A DNA stretch of 34,375 nt from positions 1 to 34,375 of the forward strand of contig CAMDDY010000005.1 in the NCBI GenBank assembly GCA_945893125.1, given 5' to 3'. The position numbers and the translations under genes were made by a program. The notes beneath the pieces are model-generated. The model searched no databases, had not been told where the DNA came from, and saw nothing but the letters and a program-made list of their open reading frames with translations. The stretch comes from Bordetella parapertussis (GTDB taxonomy: Bacteria; Pseudomonadota; Gammaproteobacteria; Burkholderiales; SG8-41). This document shows, piece after piece, positions 1-6,938 of the stretch (its first letter is position 1; every line of letters starts with the position of its first letter).

Positions 1-251
1 AACGCCTTTTGAATATCCCCGGGATTGCGGTCGTACAACTCCACGCCCGGCTCCTGGCGCCAGAACAGATCCGGCACCAGGCAGACGAACCCGGCCTCGG
101 CGAATTCCTGCGCGTGCCTGCGCATGGTGTCGTTCACGCCCCAGATTTCCATGATGGCCACGATGCCGCCCTTGGGCGGGCCATCCGGCACGGCGAGGTA
201 CGCGCCCATCACGCCGTCGCGCAGTGGGACTTTGATATTTTTCGTTTTCAT
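1..251 (-). CDS. Dienelactone hydrolase family protein (N-terminal part, runs off the window)
   Basis: Only the first 83 codons are visible, read leftwards from ATG at 249-251; the gene continues past base 1. The translation opens MKTKNIKVPLRDG and goes on to an alpha/beta-hydrolase first strand and nucleophile-side segment (GGIVAIMEIWGVND, then FVCLVPDLFWR). This matches the start of the dienelactone hydrolase / carboxymethylenebutenolidase family, which hydrolyses lactones in ring-cleavage pathways; the family is also used for many other esters. The catalytic Cys-Asp-His residues lie outside the window, so activity cannot be judged. It is the last visible gene of the leftward array that contains the F420 genes, separated from the Bug gene upstream by a palindromic repeat. 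Confidence 0.8.
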   Translation of the reverse strand, partial: MKTKNIKVPLRDGVMGAYLAVPDGPPKGGIVAIMEIWGVNDTMRRHAQEFAEAGFVCLVPDLFWRQEPGVELYDRNPGDIQKA

Positions 252-270
252 AATGTCCCCTGAAAATCAA

Positions 271-352
271 AACTTTAGACACAGATTTCGCAGATTTACA
301 CAGATTTACCGTTTGGTTTTAATCCGCGTAAATTTGCGAAATCTGTGTCGAG
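271..352. repeat. Palindromic repeat, cagattta family (copy 1)
   Basis: Two arms face each other: GACACAGATTTCGCAGATTTA at 278-298 and its near-perfect reverse complement at 329-349 (20 of 21 positions). The spacer holds further cagattta/aatccgcg units. It fills most of the gap between the Bug gene and the dienelactone-hydrolase-like gene. The same kind of element recurs at 24278-24393 and 28148-28305, so it is a dispersed family and not a gene-specific terminator, although the hairpin could affect the transcript. Confidence 0.8.
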
Positions 353-362
353 GGTGTTGCCC

Positions 363-1331
363 TTACTGCGGCTTAATCCCCGCCGCCTTAACCACCTTGC
401 CCCACTGCGCGTATTCCTGTTTGAGGAGATCGGCGAAGGCTTCCGGCGTGGAGCCTATGGTTTCCACCGCGAGTGCGGTCATTCTCTCTTTCGTTTCCGG
501 CGCAGCCAACGCACGCAGGGTGTCGCTGCGTAATTTATTCACCAGCACACGCGACAAACCCGCGGGCCCGAGGAGGCCGTACCAGCCCGAGGTATTGAAT
601 TGCAAGCCGCTCTCGGCAATCGTTGGCAAATCGGGCAGCAGCGCCGAACGCTTGTCGCCGCCCACCGCCAACGCGCGCAGGCGGCCTGCCTTCACCTGCG
701 GCAGCGCCGCCGACAAGCCGTTGAACATCATGTTCACTTCGCCCGCGAGCAGCGCGGTCATGCCCGGCCCCGCGCCTTTATACGGGACATGGGTAATTTT
801 CACGCCCGCCGCCACATTGAACAATTCGCCCGCCATGTGGATGCCCACCCCCGTGCCGCCCGAAGCAAAATTTAATTTGCCCGGCTGCGACTTTGCGTAG
901 TCAACCAGATCTTTCACCGATTTCACCGGCAGGCTCGGATGAACCAGCAGTACGTAGGGCGCGGATGCGGCCAGGGTAATCGGGGTGAAATCCTTGTTCG
1001 TATCATAGGGAACCGACTTCACCAGATGCGGCACGATGGCGAGCGGACCGGAGAAACCCATCAACAGCGTGTAGCCATCCGGCGCGGATTTCGCCACGAT
1101 TTCCGCGCCGATCAAGCCTGCCGCGCCCGCGCGATTATCCACCACGATCTGCTGGCCCAGCATGTCGCCCAAGCTGATGCTGATCGCGCGCGCGATCACA
1201 TCCACCGGCCCGCCCGCGGAAGATGGCGCGATCATGCGTATGGGGCGGTTGGGGTAATTCGTGGTTTGCGCTAGCGCCTGCGTTGTAGACAGCGCGCCGG
1301 CTACGAGGCTTATGACTGACAAACGTTTCAT
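363..1331 (-). CDS. Bug/TctC-family tripartite tricarboxylate transporter substrate-binding protein
   Basis: Periplasmic receptor of about 322 residues, the usual family size. The signal peptide is MKRLSVISLVAGALSTTQ with a likely cleavage after ALA. Family landmarks are PIRMIAPSSAGGPVDV near the mature N-terminus, DNRAGAAG after the first strand, and THVPYKGAGPG in the ligand-binding lobe. ATG at 1329-1331 is chosen over ATG at 1335-1337 because AGGA lies five bases before the inner codon and only one base before the outer one. It sits 15 bp after cofC on the same strand, so it is probably cotranscribed with the F420 genes. Ligand unknown; family members bind carboxylates and related small molecules. 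No TctA/TctB genes are in the window. Confidence 0.93.
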   Translation of the reverse strand: MKRLSVISLVAGALSTTQALAQTTNYPNRPIRMIAPSSAGGPVDVIARAISISLGDMLGQQIVVDNRAGAAGLIGAEIVAKSAPDGYTLLMGFSGPLAIVPHLVKSVPYDTNKDFTPITLAASAPYVLLVHPSLPVKSVKDLVDYAKSQPGKLNFASGGTGVGIHMAGELFNVAAGVKITHVPYKGAGPGMTALLAGEVNMMFNGLSAALPQVKAGRLRALAVGGDKRSALLPDLPTIAESGLQFNTSGWYGLLGPAGLSRVLVNKLRSDTLRALAAPETKERMTALAVETIGSTPEAFADLLKQEYAQWGKVVKAAGIKPQ

Positions 1332-1346
1332 GCTCATCCTTGTTTG

Positions 1347-2036
1347 CTATTTGGTGCGCGAGGTAACTGTCCCCGCGCTGCGTGACGCGACGCGCGGCAA
1401 TGTCGCCAAAAAATCGTGTGGCGCGTCGTCACTGCGGTACCACGTCTCGAAATCATCCGCCGTATCCAGATCAAACGCCAGCGCCGCATGCACGCAGGCA
1501 ACCGTGCGCACGCCACGCGCATTGCCTTGCACGAGATGTTTTGCGTAGCTGTTTACGCCAAACGCAAACTCGCGCACGCCCGCATCCACCAGCAGTGCGT
1601 TGGTGCCCTCATGATGCCGGTCAGGCGCGATCACCACATCGCCGTCCGTTACCGGTACGGACTCCAGCGCCTGCAATGCTGCCACATCCAGGCACGGCAG
1701 ATCGCACGGTAATATCAACAGGCGTTGCGCGCCGCGCGCGGCGGCATGTGCGGCGGCATGTGTGCATGCGGCATTCAAATCCGCGGCGCCTGCCGGCTCG
1801 GCCAACGCGTGCGCACCGGCCTTGCGCGCCAGCGCGAGGGTCACTTCACACGGGCTTACCACTACGCAACGCCCCGCGTCCCCCAGCCACTGCGCCACGA
1901 CACCGACAGTGCGCGCCAGCAGCCAGCGATTCAACCTGCAGCGCGCCACGTCGGTCAGCACGGCGGACAAACGCGACTTGCCCGCGTTCACGCCGCGGTG
2001 CGGCACAATAATATGTAAGTATTTGTTTTTATTCAT
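1347..2036 (-). CDS. cofC: 2-phospho-L-lactate (or PEP / 3-phosphoglycerate) guanylyltransferase, F420 biosynthesis
   Basis: A 229-residue CofC/FbiD-family nucleotidyltransferase. It transfers GMP from GTP onto a phosphorylated three-carbon acid, producing the activated side-chain donor for CofD. The N-terminal nucleotide loop is IIVPHRGVNAGKSRL. LILPCDLPCL carries the metal-binding Asp region, and DRHHEGTNALLV is the family's conserved base-binding stretch. It lies 15 bp after cofD. The start codon is inside an AT-rich dispersed motif (2016-2031), so the first residues MNKNKYL come from that motif, and no Shine-Dalgarno sequence is visible before it; reinitiation after cofD is possible. Which acid it uses (2-phospholactate, phosphoenolpyruvate or 3-phosphoglycerate) cannot be read from the sequence by eye. 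Confidence 0.92.
   Translation of the reverse strand: MNKNKYLHIIVPHRGVNAGKSRLSAVLTDVARCRLNRWLLARTVGVVAQWLGDAGRCVVVSPCEVTLALARKAGAHALAEPAGAADLNAACTHAAAHAAARGAQRLLILPCDLPCLDVAALQALESVPVTDGDVVIAPDRHHEGTNALLVDAGVREFAFGVNSYAKHLVQGNARGVRTVACVHAALAFDLDTADDFETWYRSDDAPHDFLATLPRVASRSAGTVTSRTK
2016..2031 (-). repeat. AT-rich dispersed motif, copy 1
   Basis: On the minus strand this reads TAAAAACAAATACTTA, an exact 16-base match to the copy at 25613-25628. It overlaps codons 3-7 of cofC. The surrounding DNA is strongly GC-rich, so the motif stands out. Confidence 0.75.
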
Positions 2037-2051
2037 TATTTTATATACGCA

Positions 2052-2981
2052 CTAGCTGCGTGTGAAGCGGATTACACGCCGCGCCAGTGCCGTGCTTTTG
2101 CTGCGATGGCTCATCAGCGTATCCGTCACCAGCACGCGCTTACCGAGTTTTGCTATGGCAGCGGCGAGTGTCGCATCCTGCTCATCAATCACCCAACGAT
2201 CCACCGCGTTGCCGTAGTGCCGCGCGATGGCGAGCGCGGTGGGTTGCAGGCCCAGCTCGCGCATCATCTTGGCGGCAGGGCCTTTGACCGCCGCGCCGCC
2301 GATGATCGGCGACACCGCCACCAGCGGAAAGGTGCGCGATGCCAGCCAGCGTTTGATCGCGGGCACACTGAAAATGGGCGCGATGCTCACGAACGGATTC
2401 GACGGACAAATCACCACCGCATCCACGCGTCCGCGCATCACGCGTGCCAGCGCATCGGGCACGCGCGCTGCTCGTGCTCCCGCAAAACGAAAACCGGTTA
2501 CGCGCGGCGTGCAGCGCCGGCGCACGAAGTAATCCTGAAATGCCAGTTCGCCGGTAGATGTTTTGACGACGGTGCGCACCGGCGTTTCGCTCATCGGCAA
2601 CAACGCGTGTTTGACGCCGAAGCGTGCGGCCAGTTCACGAGTAACGCGCGACAGCAACACGCCACGGCGCAATGCCTCGCGGCGCAACACATGCAGCGCC
2701 AGATCGCGGTCGCCCAATTGAAACCAGTCTTCGCCGCCGAGGTGTTTTATTTCGCGCATGAAATGCCAGGTCTCACCCGCGCGACCCCAGCCCAGCTGGG
2801 GATTATTTTCGCCGGCCAGCGTGTACATCACCGTATCCAGATCGGGGCAAATTCTGAAACCCAGATGATCAAAGTCGTCGCCGGTATTCACCACGATCGC
2901 AAGTTCGCCCGGCGGCAGCACCGCTGCCAGCCCCACGGCAAGGCGCGCGCCACCCACGCCCCCCGCGAGCGCGACGATCAT
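2052..2981 (-). CDS. cofD: 2-phospho-L-lactate transferase, F420 biosynthesis
   Basis: A 309-residue CofD. It joins the phosphorylated three-carbon acid from the CofC product to the deazaflavin FO, giving F420-0 or dehydro-F420-0. The family signature is clear from the first residues: GGVGGAR at 7-13, then VNTGDDFDHLG and CPDLDTVMY, which form the nucleotide and FO sites. PSNPFVSIAPI and SPIIGGAAVKGPA are the later conserved loops. Length is normal. Its ATG overlaps the cofE stop codon (ATGA at 2978-2981), which implies translational coupling. It is followed by cofC after 15 bp. Confidence 0.96.
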   Translation of the reverse strand: MIVALAGGVGGARLAVGLAAVLPPGELAIVVNTGDDFDHLGFRICPDLDTVMYTLAGENNPQLGWGRAGETWHFMREIKHLGGEDWFQLGDRDLALHVLRREALRRGVLLSRVTRELAARFGVKHALLPMSETPVRTVVKTSTGELAFQDYFVRRRCTPRVTGFRFAGARAARVPDALARVMRGRVDAVVICPSNPFVSIAPIFSVPAIKRWLASRTFPLVAVSPIIGGAAVKGPAAKMMRELGLQPTALAIARHYGNAVDRWVIDEQDATLAAAIAKLGKRVLVTDTLMSHRSKSTALARRVIRFTRS

Positions 2982-3739
2982 CGGAACAAGTCCTCCGCCT
3001 CGGGACGCAGCAGTTCCCGCACCGAACTCTCGCGCCGCGCATAGTGAAAACCGCGCACCAGCACGGCGGGCGTGCCGTCGTCGGCCTGCCCCATCACCAG
3101 TGAAGCCGCCGCCGCCAGTTCATCGGCCGCCGCCACCTGCGTCACTTTCAGCACGCGCCCCTCGCGGTCTTTACCGCCGCGCAAATCAACCAGCGCCGGC
3201 AAGCCTGCAACCCCGATTGCCGTGCCGGTAACGCCGTGACGCCACGCGCGGCCGAAGCTGTCGATGATGAGCACGCCCACATCAGTGCCCGTGCGTTCGC
3301 TGATTTCGGCGCGCAATTGTCGTGCGGAGGCGTCGGGGTTCACCGGCAGCAACAACACCGCTTCGTCGCCGCCCGGTAGATTGGATTGATCGATGCCCGC
3401 GTTCGCCATGATAAAACCCAGCCTGTGTTCGGTAATGATGATGCCCGGCTTCACGCGCAACACTTGGTTCGATTCGCGCAGCATCAATTCGACGATGCGC
3501 GGGTCTTTGTGGGCTTCGTTGGCGATTTGTTGTGCGCGTGTGGAGGGCGTAACACTGGCGAGAGTCACGGCCCGGCCTTCGGCTTTGGAGACTATTTTCT
3601 GTGCAAGGACGAAGATGTCGCCGGGTTGTAGGGATAGGCTCGCGCGTTGGGTAGCAGCCATCAACAAGTCACCCAGTGGTGCGTCGCGTTCGACCTCTGG
3701 AATGCCAGGCAGGGCAGTTAGGGTTAACGACCGAGTCAA
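2978..3739 (-). CDS. cofE: Coenzyme F420-0:L-glutamate ligase
   Basis: About 253 residues; adds gamma-linked glutamates to F420-0 using GTP. Landmarks are LPGIPEV near the start, GDIFVLAQKIVSKAEGR, DPRIVELMLRES, IMANAGIDQSN and VLIIDSFGRAWRHGVTG. The start chosen is TTG at 3737-3739, giving LTRSLTLTALPGIPEV, because GGAG lies seven to eight bases upstream and homology begins there; the reading frame stays open to 3907 but that extension is repeat-derived sequence. There is no C-terminal nitroreductase domain like that in mycobacterial FbiB, so this protein cannot itself reduce a dehydro-F420 intermediate. Its stop overlaps the cofD ATG. Confidence 0.94.
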   Translation of the reverse strand: MTRSLTLTALPGIPEVERDAPLGDLLMAATQRASLSLQPGDIFVLAQKIVSKAEGRAVTLASVTPSTRAQQIANEAHKDPRIVELMLRESNQVLRVKPGIIITEHRLGFIMANAGIDQSNLPGGDEAVLLLPVNPDASARQLRAEISERTGTDVGVLIIDSFGRAWRHGVTGTAIGVAGLPALVDLRGGKDREGRVLKVTQVAAADELAAAASLVMGQADDGTPAVLVRGFHYARRESSVRELLRPEAEDLFR

Positions 3740-4006
3740 AAAAAATCTCCGCTCCACGGCATATCCAACCCGCCAACCCCCTGAGAGCCGCCGAGCAGCG
3801 CAGCCACGCCGGGGGAAGTCGGCGAGGACTGTCTGAGTCCTCGCGTGTTTTTTGCGAGGGCGAGTTCCGCAGCCGCCCGGCGTGGCGAGCAGCTCAGGGG
3901 AGGCCACAGGCCCGGCGAACCGGGGGCGGCGTTTTCTTTGGTTACTTTCTTTTGGCCGTACAAAAGAAAGTGACCAGCCGCCGGGCTGCCCCCGGCGAAG
4001 TTGACG
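3740..4006. repeat. GC-rich composite palindromic repeat element between npdG and cofE
   Basis: This 267-bp block is non-coding and built of inverted repeats. The outer arms are CCCCTGAG near 3778-3786 and the matching CTCAGGGG near 3893-3900, each continuing into GC-rich complementary sequence. Inside is a perfect 9-bp hairpin, GCGAGGACT/AGTCCTCGC (3822-3844), followed by a T-run on the plus strand. A second palindrome has arms GGTTACTTTCTTTTG (3940-3954) and CAAAAGAAAGTGACC (3961-3975). Sequences of this type recur between genes in many proteobacteria and are often mis-called as small proteins containing QKKVTKE. It separates npdG from cofE in an otherwise tight gene array. Confidence 0.7.
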
Positions 4007-4672
4007 TCAGTCACGCACCACACCAGTAATCCCGGTAATACGAAGGCCCGACCCCGCAACCTTGTAACGCTTGTTGATTGCGATCAACACCGAGGTCAGT
4101 GCTTCGGACGCGATGGAATTCGCCAGCACGCCCGCGTGCCATGCGCGCAGGCCTGCGTCGTGCGCAAGCCCTATCACCACCTCGCGCGCATCCGCATCAT
4201 CGCCGCACACCAGCACATCGCAATCAACCTCATGCGCGGGGTCTTTCAAGTGCGTGGCGGAAACATTCTGAAACGCCGACACCACCTTCACCGCCGCGCC
4301 GAGTGTGCGCTGCAACGCCAACACCGCCGATTCACCGTTGGGCAATTGCACGCGATCCACCTTCGGCGGCATCAGCGGCACGGTGACATCCACGAGGATT
4401 TTGCCGTTCAGTTGCGCCGCCACGCTTTGCGCCGTGGCCAGTTGCGCCGCGTAGGGCACGGTGAGCACCACCACGTCGGCCTGCGCGGCTTCGGGGTTGG
4501 AAGCGCCCCGCACCACCGCTTTGCCGCCGAGCAACTGATTCAGCTCGACAGCGCCCGCCGCAGCCTTCGTGGCGTCACGCGAGCCGATCACGACTTCGTG
4601 CCCCGCCAGCGCCCAGCGGTACGCCAGCCCGCTGCCTTCTTTTCCCGTGCCACCCAGTACTGCGATTCTCAT
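4007..4672 (-). CDS. npdG: NADPH-dependent F420 reductase (Fno/NpdG)
   Basis: A 221-residue enzyme that passes hydride between NADP(H) and F420, here most likely making F420H2 from NADPH. The Rossmann loop is at the extreme N-terminus, MRIAVLGGTGKEG, followed by VVIGSRDATKA, which reads as an NADP-preferring second strand (Ser-Arg). VVVLTVPY, LVDVTVPL and SAFQNVSA are the conserved F420-site and core segments of the family. Its ATG overlaps the stop of the cofG-cofH fusion (ATGA at 4669-4672), so the two are coupled. Being placed with all the biosynthetic genes supports an F420 and not a generic NADP oxidoreductase role. Confidence 0.93.
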   Translation of the reverse strand: MRIAVLGGTGKEGSGLAYRWALAGHEVVIGSRDATKAAAGAVELNQLLGGKAVVRGASNPEAAQADVVVLTVPYAAQLATAQSVAAQLNGKILVDVTVPLMPPKVDRVQLPNGESAVLALQRTLGAAVKVVSAFQNVSATHLKDPAHEVDCDVLVCGDDADAREVVIGLAHDAGLRAWHAGVLANSIASEALTSVLIAINKRYKVAGSGLRITGITGVVRD

Positions 4673-6900
4673 GCTGCTGCCTTTTGAAATATCGGTGCCG
4701 CCAAAGGTGCGGCCAAACAGGCGGCGTTATACCGCTCCGCCGCCGCCTCGCCATACAGCGTAGTGCGCTGCTGCGGCACGCGCCCCGCCGCGCGGATCAT
4801 CGCCTCCATGCGCGCGGGCTCCATTTCCTGCCCATGCTGCGTGCCCGCCGCGCGCGAAATGCTTTCGTTCATCAGCGTGCCGCCGAGATCATTGACCCCC
4901 GCCGCCAAGCACCCCGCGACACCATCCTCGCCCAGTTTCACCCACGATACCTGGATGTTTTTTATCACCGGATGCAGCACCAGCCGCGCCACCGCATGCA
5001 TCAAAATCGCTTCGCGCGAGGTGGGTCCCTTGCGGGCGTGGCCCTGCTGATACACCGGCGCGCCCATATGCACAAACGGCAGCGGAATAAATTCCGTGAA
5101 GCCGCCGGTTTTCTCCTGCAGCGCACGGATGCGCAGCAAGTGCCGCGCCCAGTGACGCGGCTGTTCCACGTGGCCGAACATAATCGTCGCGGTAGAACGC
5201 AAGCCCAACTCGTGCGCGGTTTGCATCACGGTCAGCCATTCATCGGTATTCACTTTATCCGGGCAGATCACTTGCCGAACTTCATCATCCAGAATTTCGG
5301 CGGCGGTTCCGGGCAGGCTGTTCAAACCCGCATCGATCAGCCGCGACAAAAACTCGCGCACCGGCAAGCCGAGGGTTTGCGCGCCGTGGGTGACTTCCAG
5401 CGGTGTAAACGCATGCACGTGGATGCCGGGCGCGGCGCGCTTCACGGCGCGCAGAATATTGAGATAGGTGTCGCCGGTGTAGCCCGGATGTATGCCGCCC
5501 TGCATGCATACTTCGGTAGCACCCCGCGACCACGCTTCACTCACGCGCCGCTCGATTTCATCGAGCGATAAATCATACGGCTCGCCGCGCAGCGACTTGC
5601 TATGCGTGCCTTTCGAAAACGCACAAAAGGTGCATCGATACGCGCAGATATTGGTGTAGTTGATGTTGCGGTTCACCACGTAGCGCACGGTGTCGCCTAC
5701 TGTTTGGCGGCGTAAGTCGTCTGCGGCAGCGCAGATGTCCTGCAATTCTTCCCCGCGTGCGGCGAAGAGACGCTCGATACCCACCTCGGATGACGCATCG
5801 TAACCTATTGTTTTTATTGGGTATTTTTTAGATCTGTGGAACTCCTTTAACGGCAACACCAGGCCCGGCGACCAACTATCCGCACGCGCAAAACCCTCCG
5901 AATCACTCGCGCGAATCACTGCAGTAGCGATTGTTTTTTCGTGCCACATCGCGGCGTCTTGCACATACGCCGGATAACTCGGCAGCCGCGCCACCAGTTC
6001 CTTGCCGCGCGACGCGGTGACTTCTCGCAGCGCTTCGACATCGGGCCACGGCGCTTCGGGGTTCACATGATCGGGCGTCACCGGCGACACACCACCCCAA
6101 TCGTTGATGCCTGCATCGATCAACTCACCGCAATTTCCGGCGCTCAAGTTCGGCGGCGCTTGAATGTTCATTTCCGCGCCGAGGATCTGCCGCGCGGCGA
6201 CGATGGTCCACAGCAGTTCTTCATGCGGCGCGTGCGGCGCATCCGCCATGCGCGTATCGGGCTTGGCGCGAAAGTTCTGGATAATCACTTCTTGTATGTG
6301 GCCGTACTGCCGATGCAAATCACGAATCGCATTCAGTGCATCGATGCGCTCGTCGCGTGTCTCGCCGATGCCGATAAGGATGCCGGTGGTAAACGGTATT
6401 TTAAGTTCACCCGCCAGCCGCAACACTTCCAGCCGCACCGCCGGATGCTTATCCGGCGAACCAAAATGCGGCCCGCCTTTTTCGCACAGGCGTTCGGATG
6501 TGCTTTCCAGCATCAGCCCCTGCGACGCGCTGACTTCACGCAGGCGCACCATTTCGTCCCGCGTCATCACGCCGGGGTTCACATGCGGCAGCAGCGATGT
6601 TTCTTTCAAAACCCGCGCGCACATCGCGTGCAGGTAGTCGATGGTGGTGGCGTAGCCGAGTGCCGCAAGTTCTTCGCGCGCCGCTTTGTAACGCAACTCC
6701 GGTTTGTCGCCGAGGGTAAACAGCGCTTCGGTGCAGCCGGCCACTTGGCCAGCCTTCGCGATGGCCAGCACTTCATCTGCCGTCAGATAAGCGCGCTTAC
6801 CCGGCTGCGGCGCGTGGGCGAAAGTGCAATAGCTGCACACGTCGCGGCACAGTAGCGTGAGCGGGATGAAAACTTTGCGGGAGTAGGAGATGCAATTCAC
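4669..6900 (-). CDS. fbiC: FO synthase, CofG-CofH fusion (FbiC-type radical SAM enzyme)
   Basis: A 743-residue fusion of the two radical-SAM enzymes that make the deazaflavin FO from tyrosine and the flavin precursor 5-amino-6-ribitylamino-uracil. The N-terminal CofG half carries CRDVCSYC (Cys 18, 22, 25). The C-terminal CofH half carries CAYRCTFC (Cys 419, 423, 426). Both CxxxCxxC iron-sulfur sites are intact. The start is GTG at 6898-6900; an in-frame TGA at 6907-6909 rules out a longer protein, and no good Shine-Dalgarno is visible. The linker around residues 355-370 is coded by unusually AT-rich DNA. It lies 38 bp after a Bug gene and overlaps npdG by four bases. Fused FbiC is usual in actinobacteria; elsewhere the halves are often separate. 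Confidence 0.96.
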   Translation of the reverse strand: MNCISYSRKVFIPLTLLCRDVCSYCTFAHAPQPGKRAYLTADEVLAIAKAGQVAGCTEALFTLGDKPELRYKAAREELAALGYATTIDYLHAMCARVLKETSLLPHVNPGVMTRDEMVRLREVSASQGLMLESTSERLCEKGGPHFGSPDKHPAVRLEVLRLAGELKIPFTTGILIGIGETRDERIDALNAIRDLHRQYGHIQEVIIQNFRAKPDTRMADAPHAPHEELLWTIVAARQILGAEMNIQAPPNLSAGNCGELIDAGINDWGGVSPVTPDHVNPEAPWPDVEALREVTASRGKELVARLPSYPAYVQDAAMWHEKTIATAVIRASDSEGFARADSWSPGLVLPLKEFHRSKKYPIKTIGYDASSEVGIERLFAARGEELQDICAAADDLRRQTVGDTVRYVVNRNINYTNICAYRCTFCAFSKGTHSKSLRGEPYDLSLDEIERRVSEAWSRGATEVCMQGGIHPGYTGDTYLNILRAVKRAAPGIHVHAFTPLEVTHGAQTLGLPVREFLSRLIDAGLNSLPGTAAEILDDEVRQVICPDKVNTDEWLTVMQTAHELGLRSTATIMFGHVEQPRHWARHLLRIRALQEKTGGFTEFIPLPFVHMGAPVYQQGHARKGPTSREAILMHAVARLVLHPVIKNIQVSWVKLGEDGVAGCLAAGVNDLGGTLMNESISRAAGTQHGQEMEPARMEAMIRAAGRVPQQRTTLYGEAAAERYNAACLAAPLAAPIFQKAAA

Positions 6901-6912
6901 TTGGGTTCAACC

Positions 6913-6931
6913 GTGCAAATCTGTGGCAAAA
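6913..6931. repeat. Remnant single arm of the cagattta palindromic repeat
   Basis: The segment gtgcaaatctgtggcaaaa closely resembles the right arm of the element at 28268-28305 (gcgcaaatctgtgtcaaa). Only one arm is present, in the short gap between the Bug gene and the FO synthase gene. Confidence 0.35.
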
Positions 6932-6938
6932 AAGTTCT

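Noticed and set aside
2106-3044. Long open frame (312 codons) antisense to cofD
   Set aside because: It is the mirror of a certain gene, has Arg/His-rich composition typical of GC-rich antisense frames, and shows no family motif.
3822-3850. Intrinsic terminator for the F420 operon
   Set aside because: The 9-bp stem is followed by T residues only on the plus strand, but the genes run on the minus strand. It is better explained as part of the repeat.
3736-4059. A 107-codon open frame on the minus strand containing a QKKVTKE segment
   Set aside because: It lies in the palindromic repeat element and overlaps npdG and cofE. Translations of this repeat are a frequent false gene call.
5941-6855. 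Long open frame antisense to the FO synthase gene
   Set aside because: The opposite strand encodes an unmistakable radical-SAM protein; the antisense frame is rich in His, Arg and Gln with no domain.
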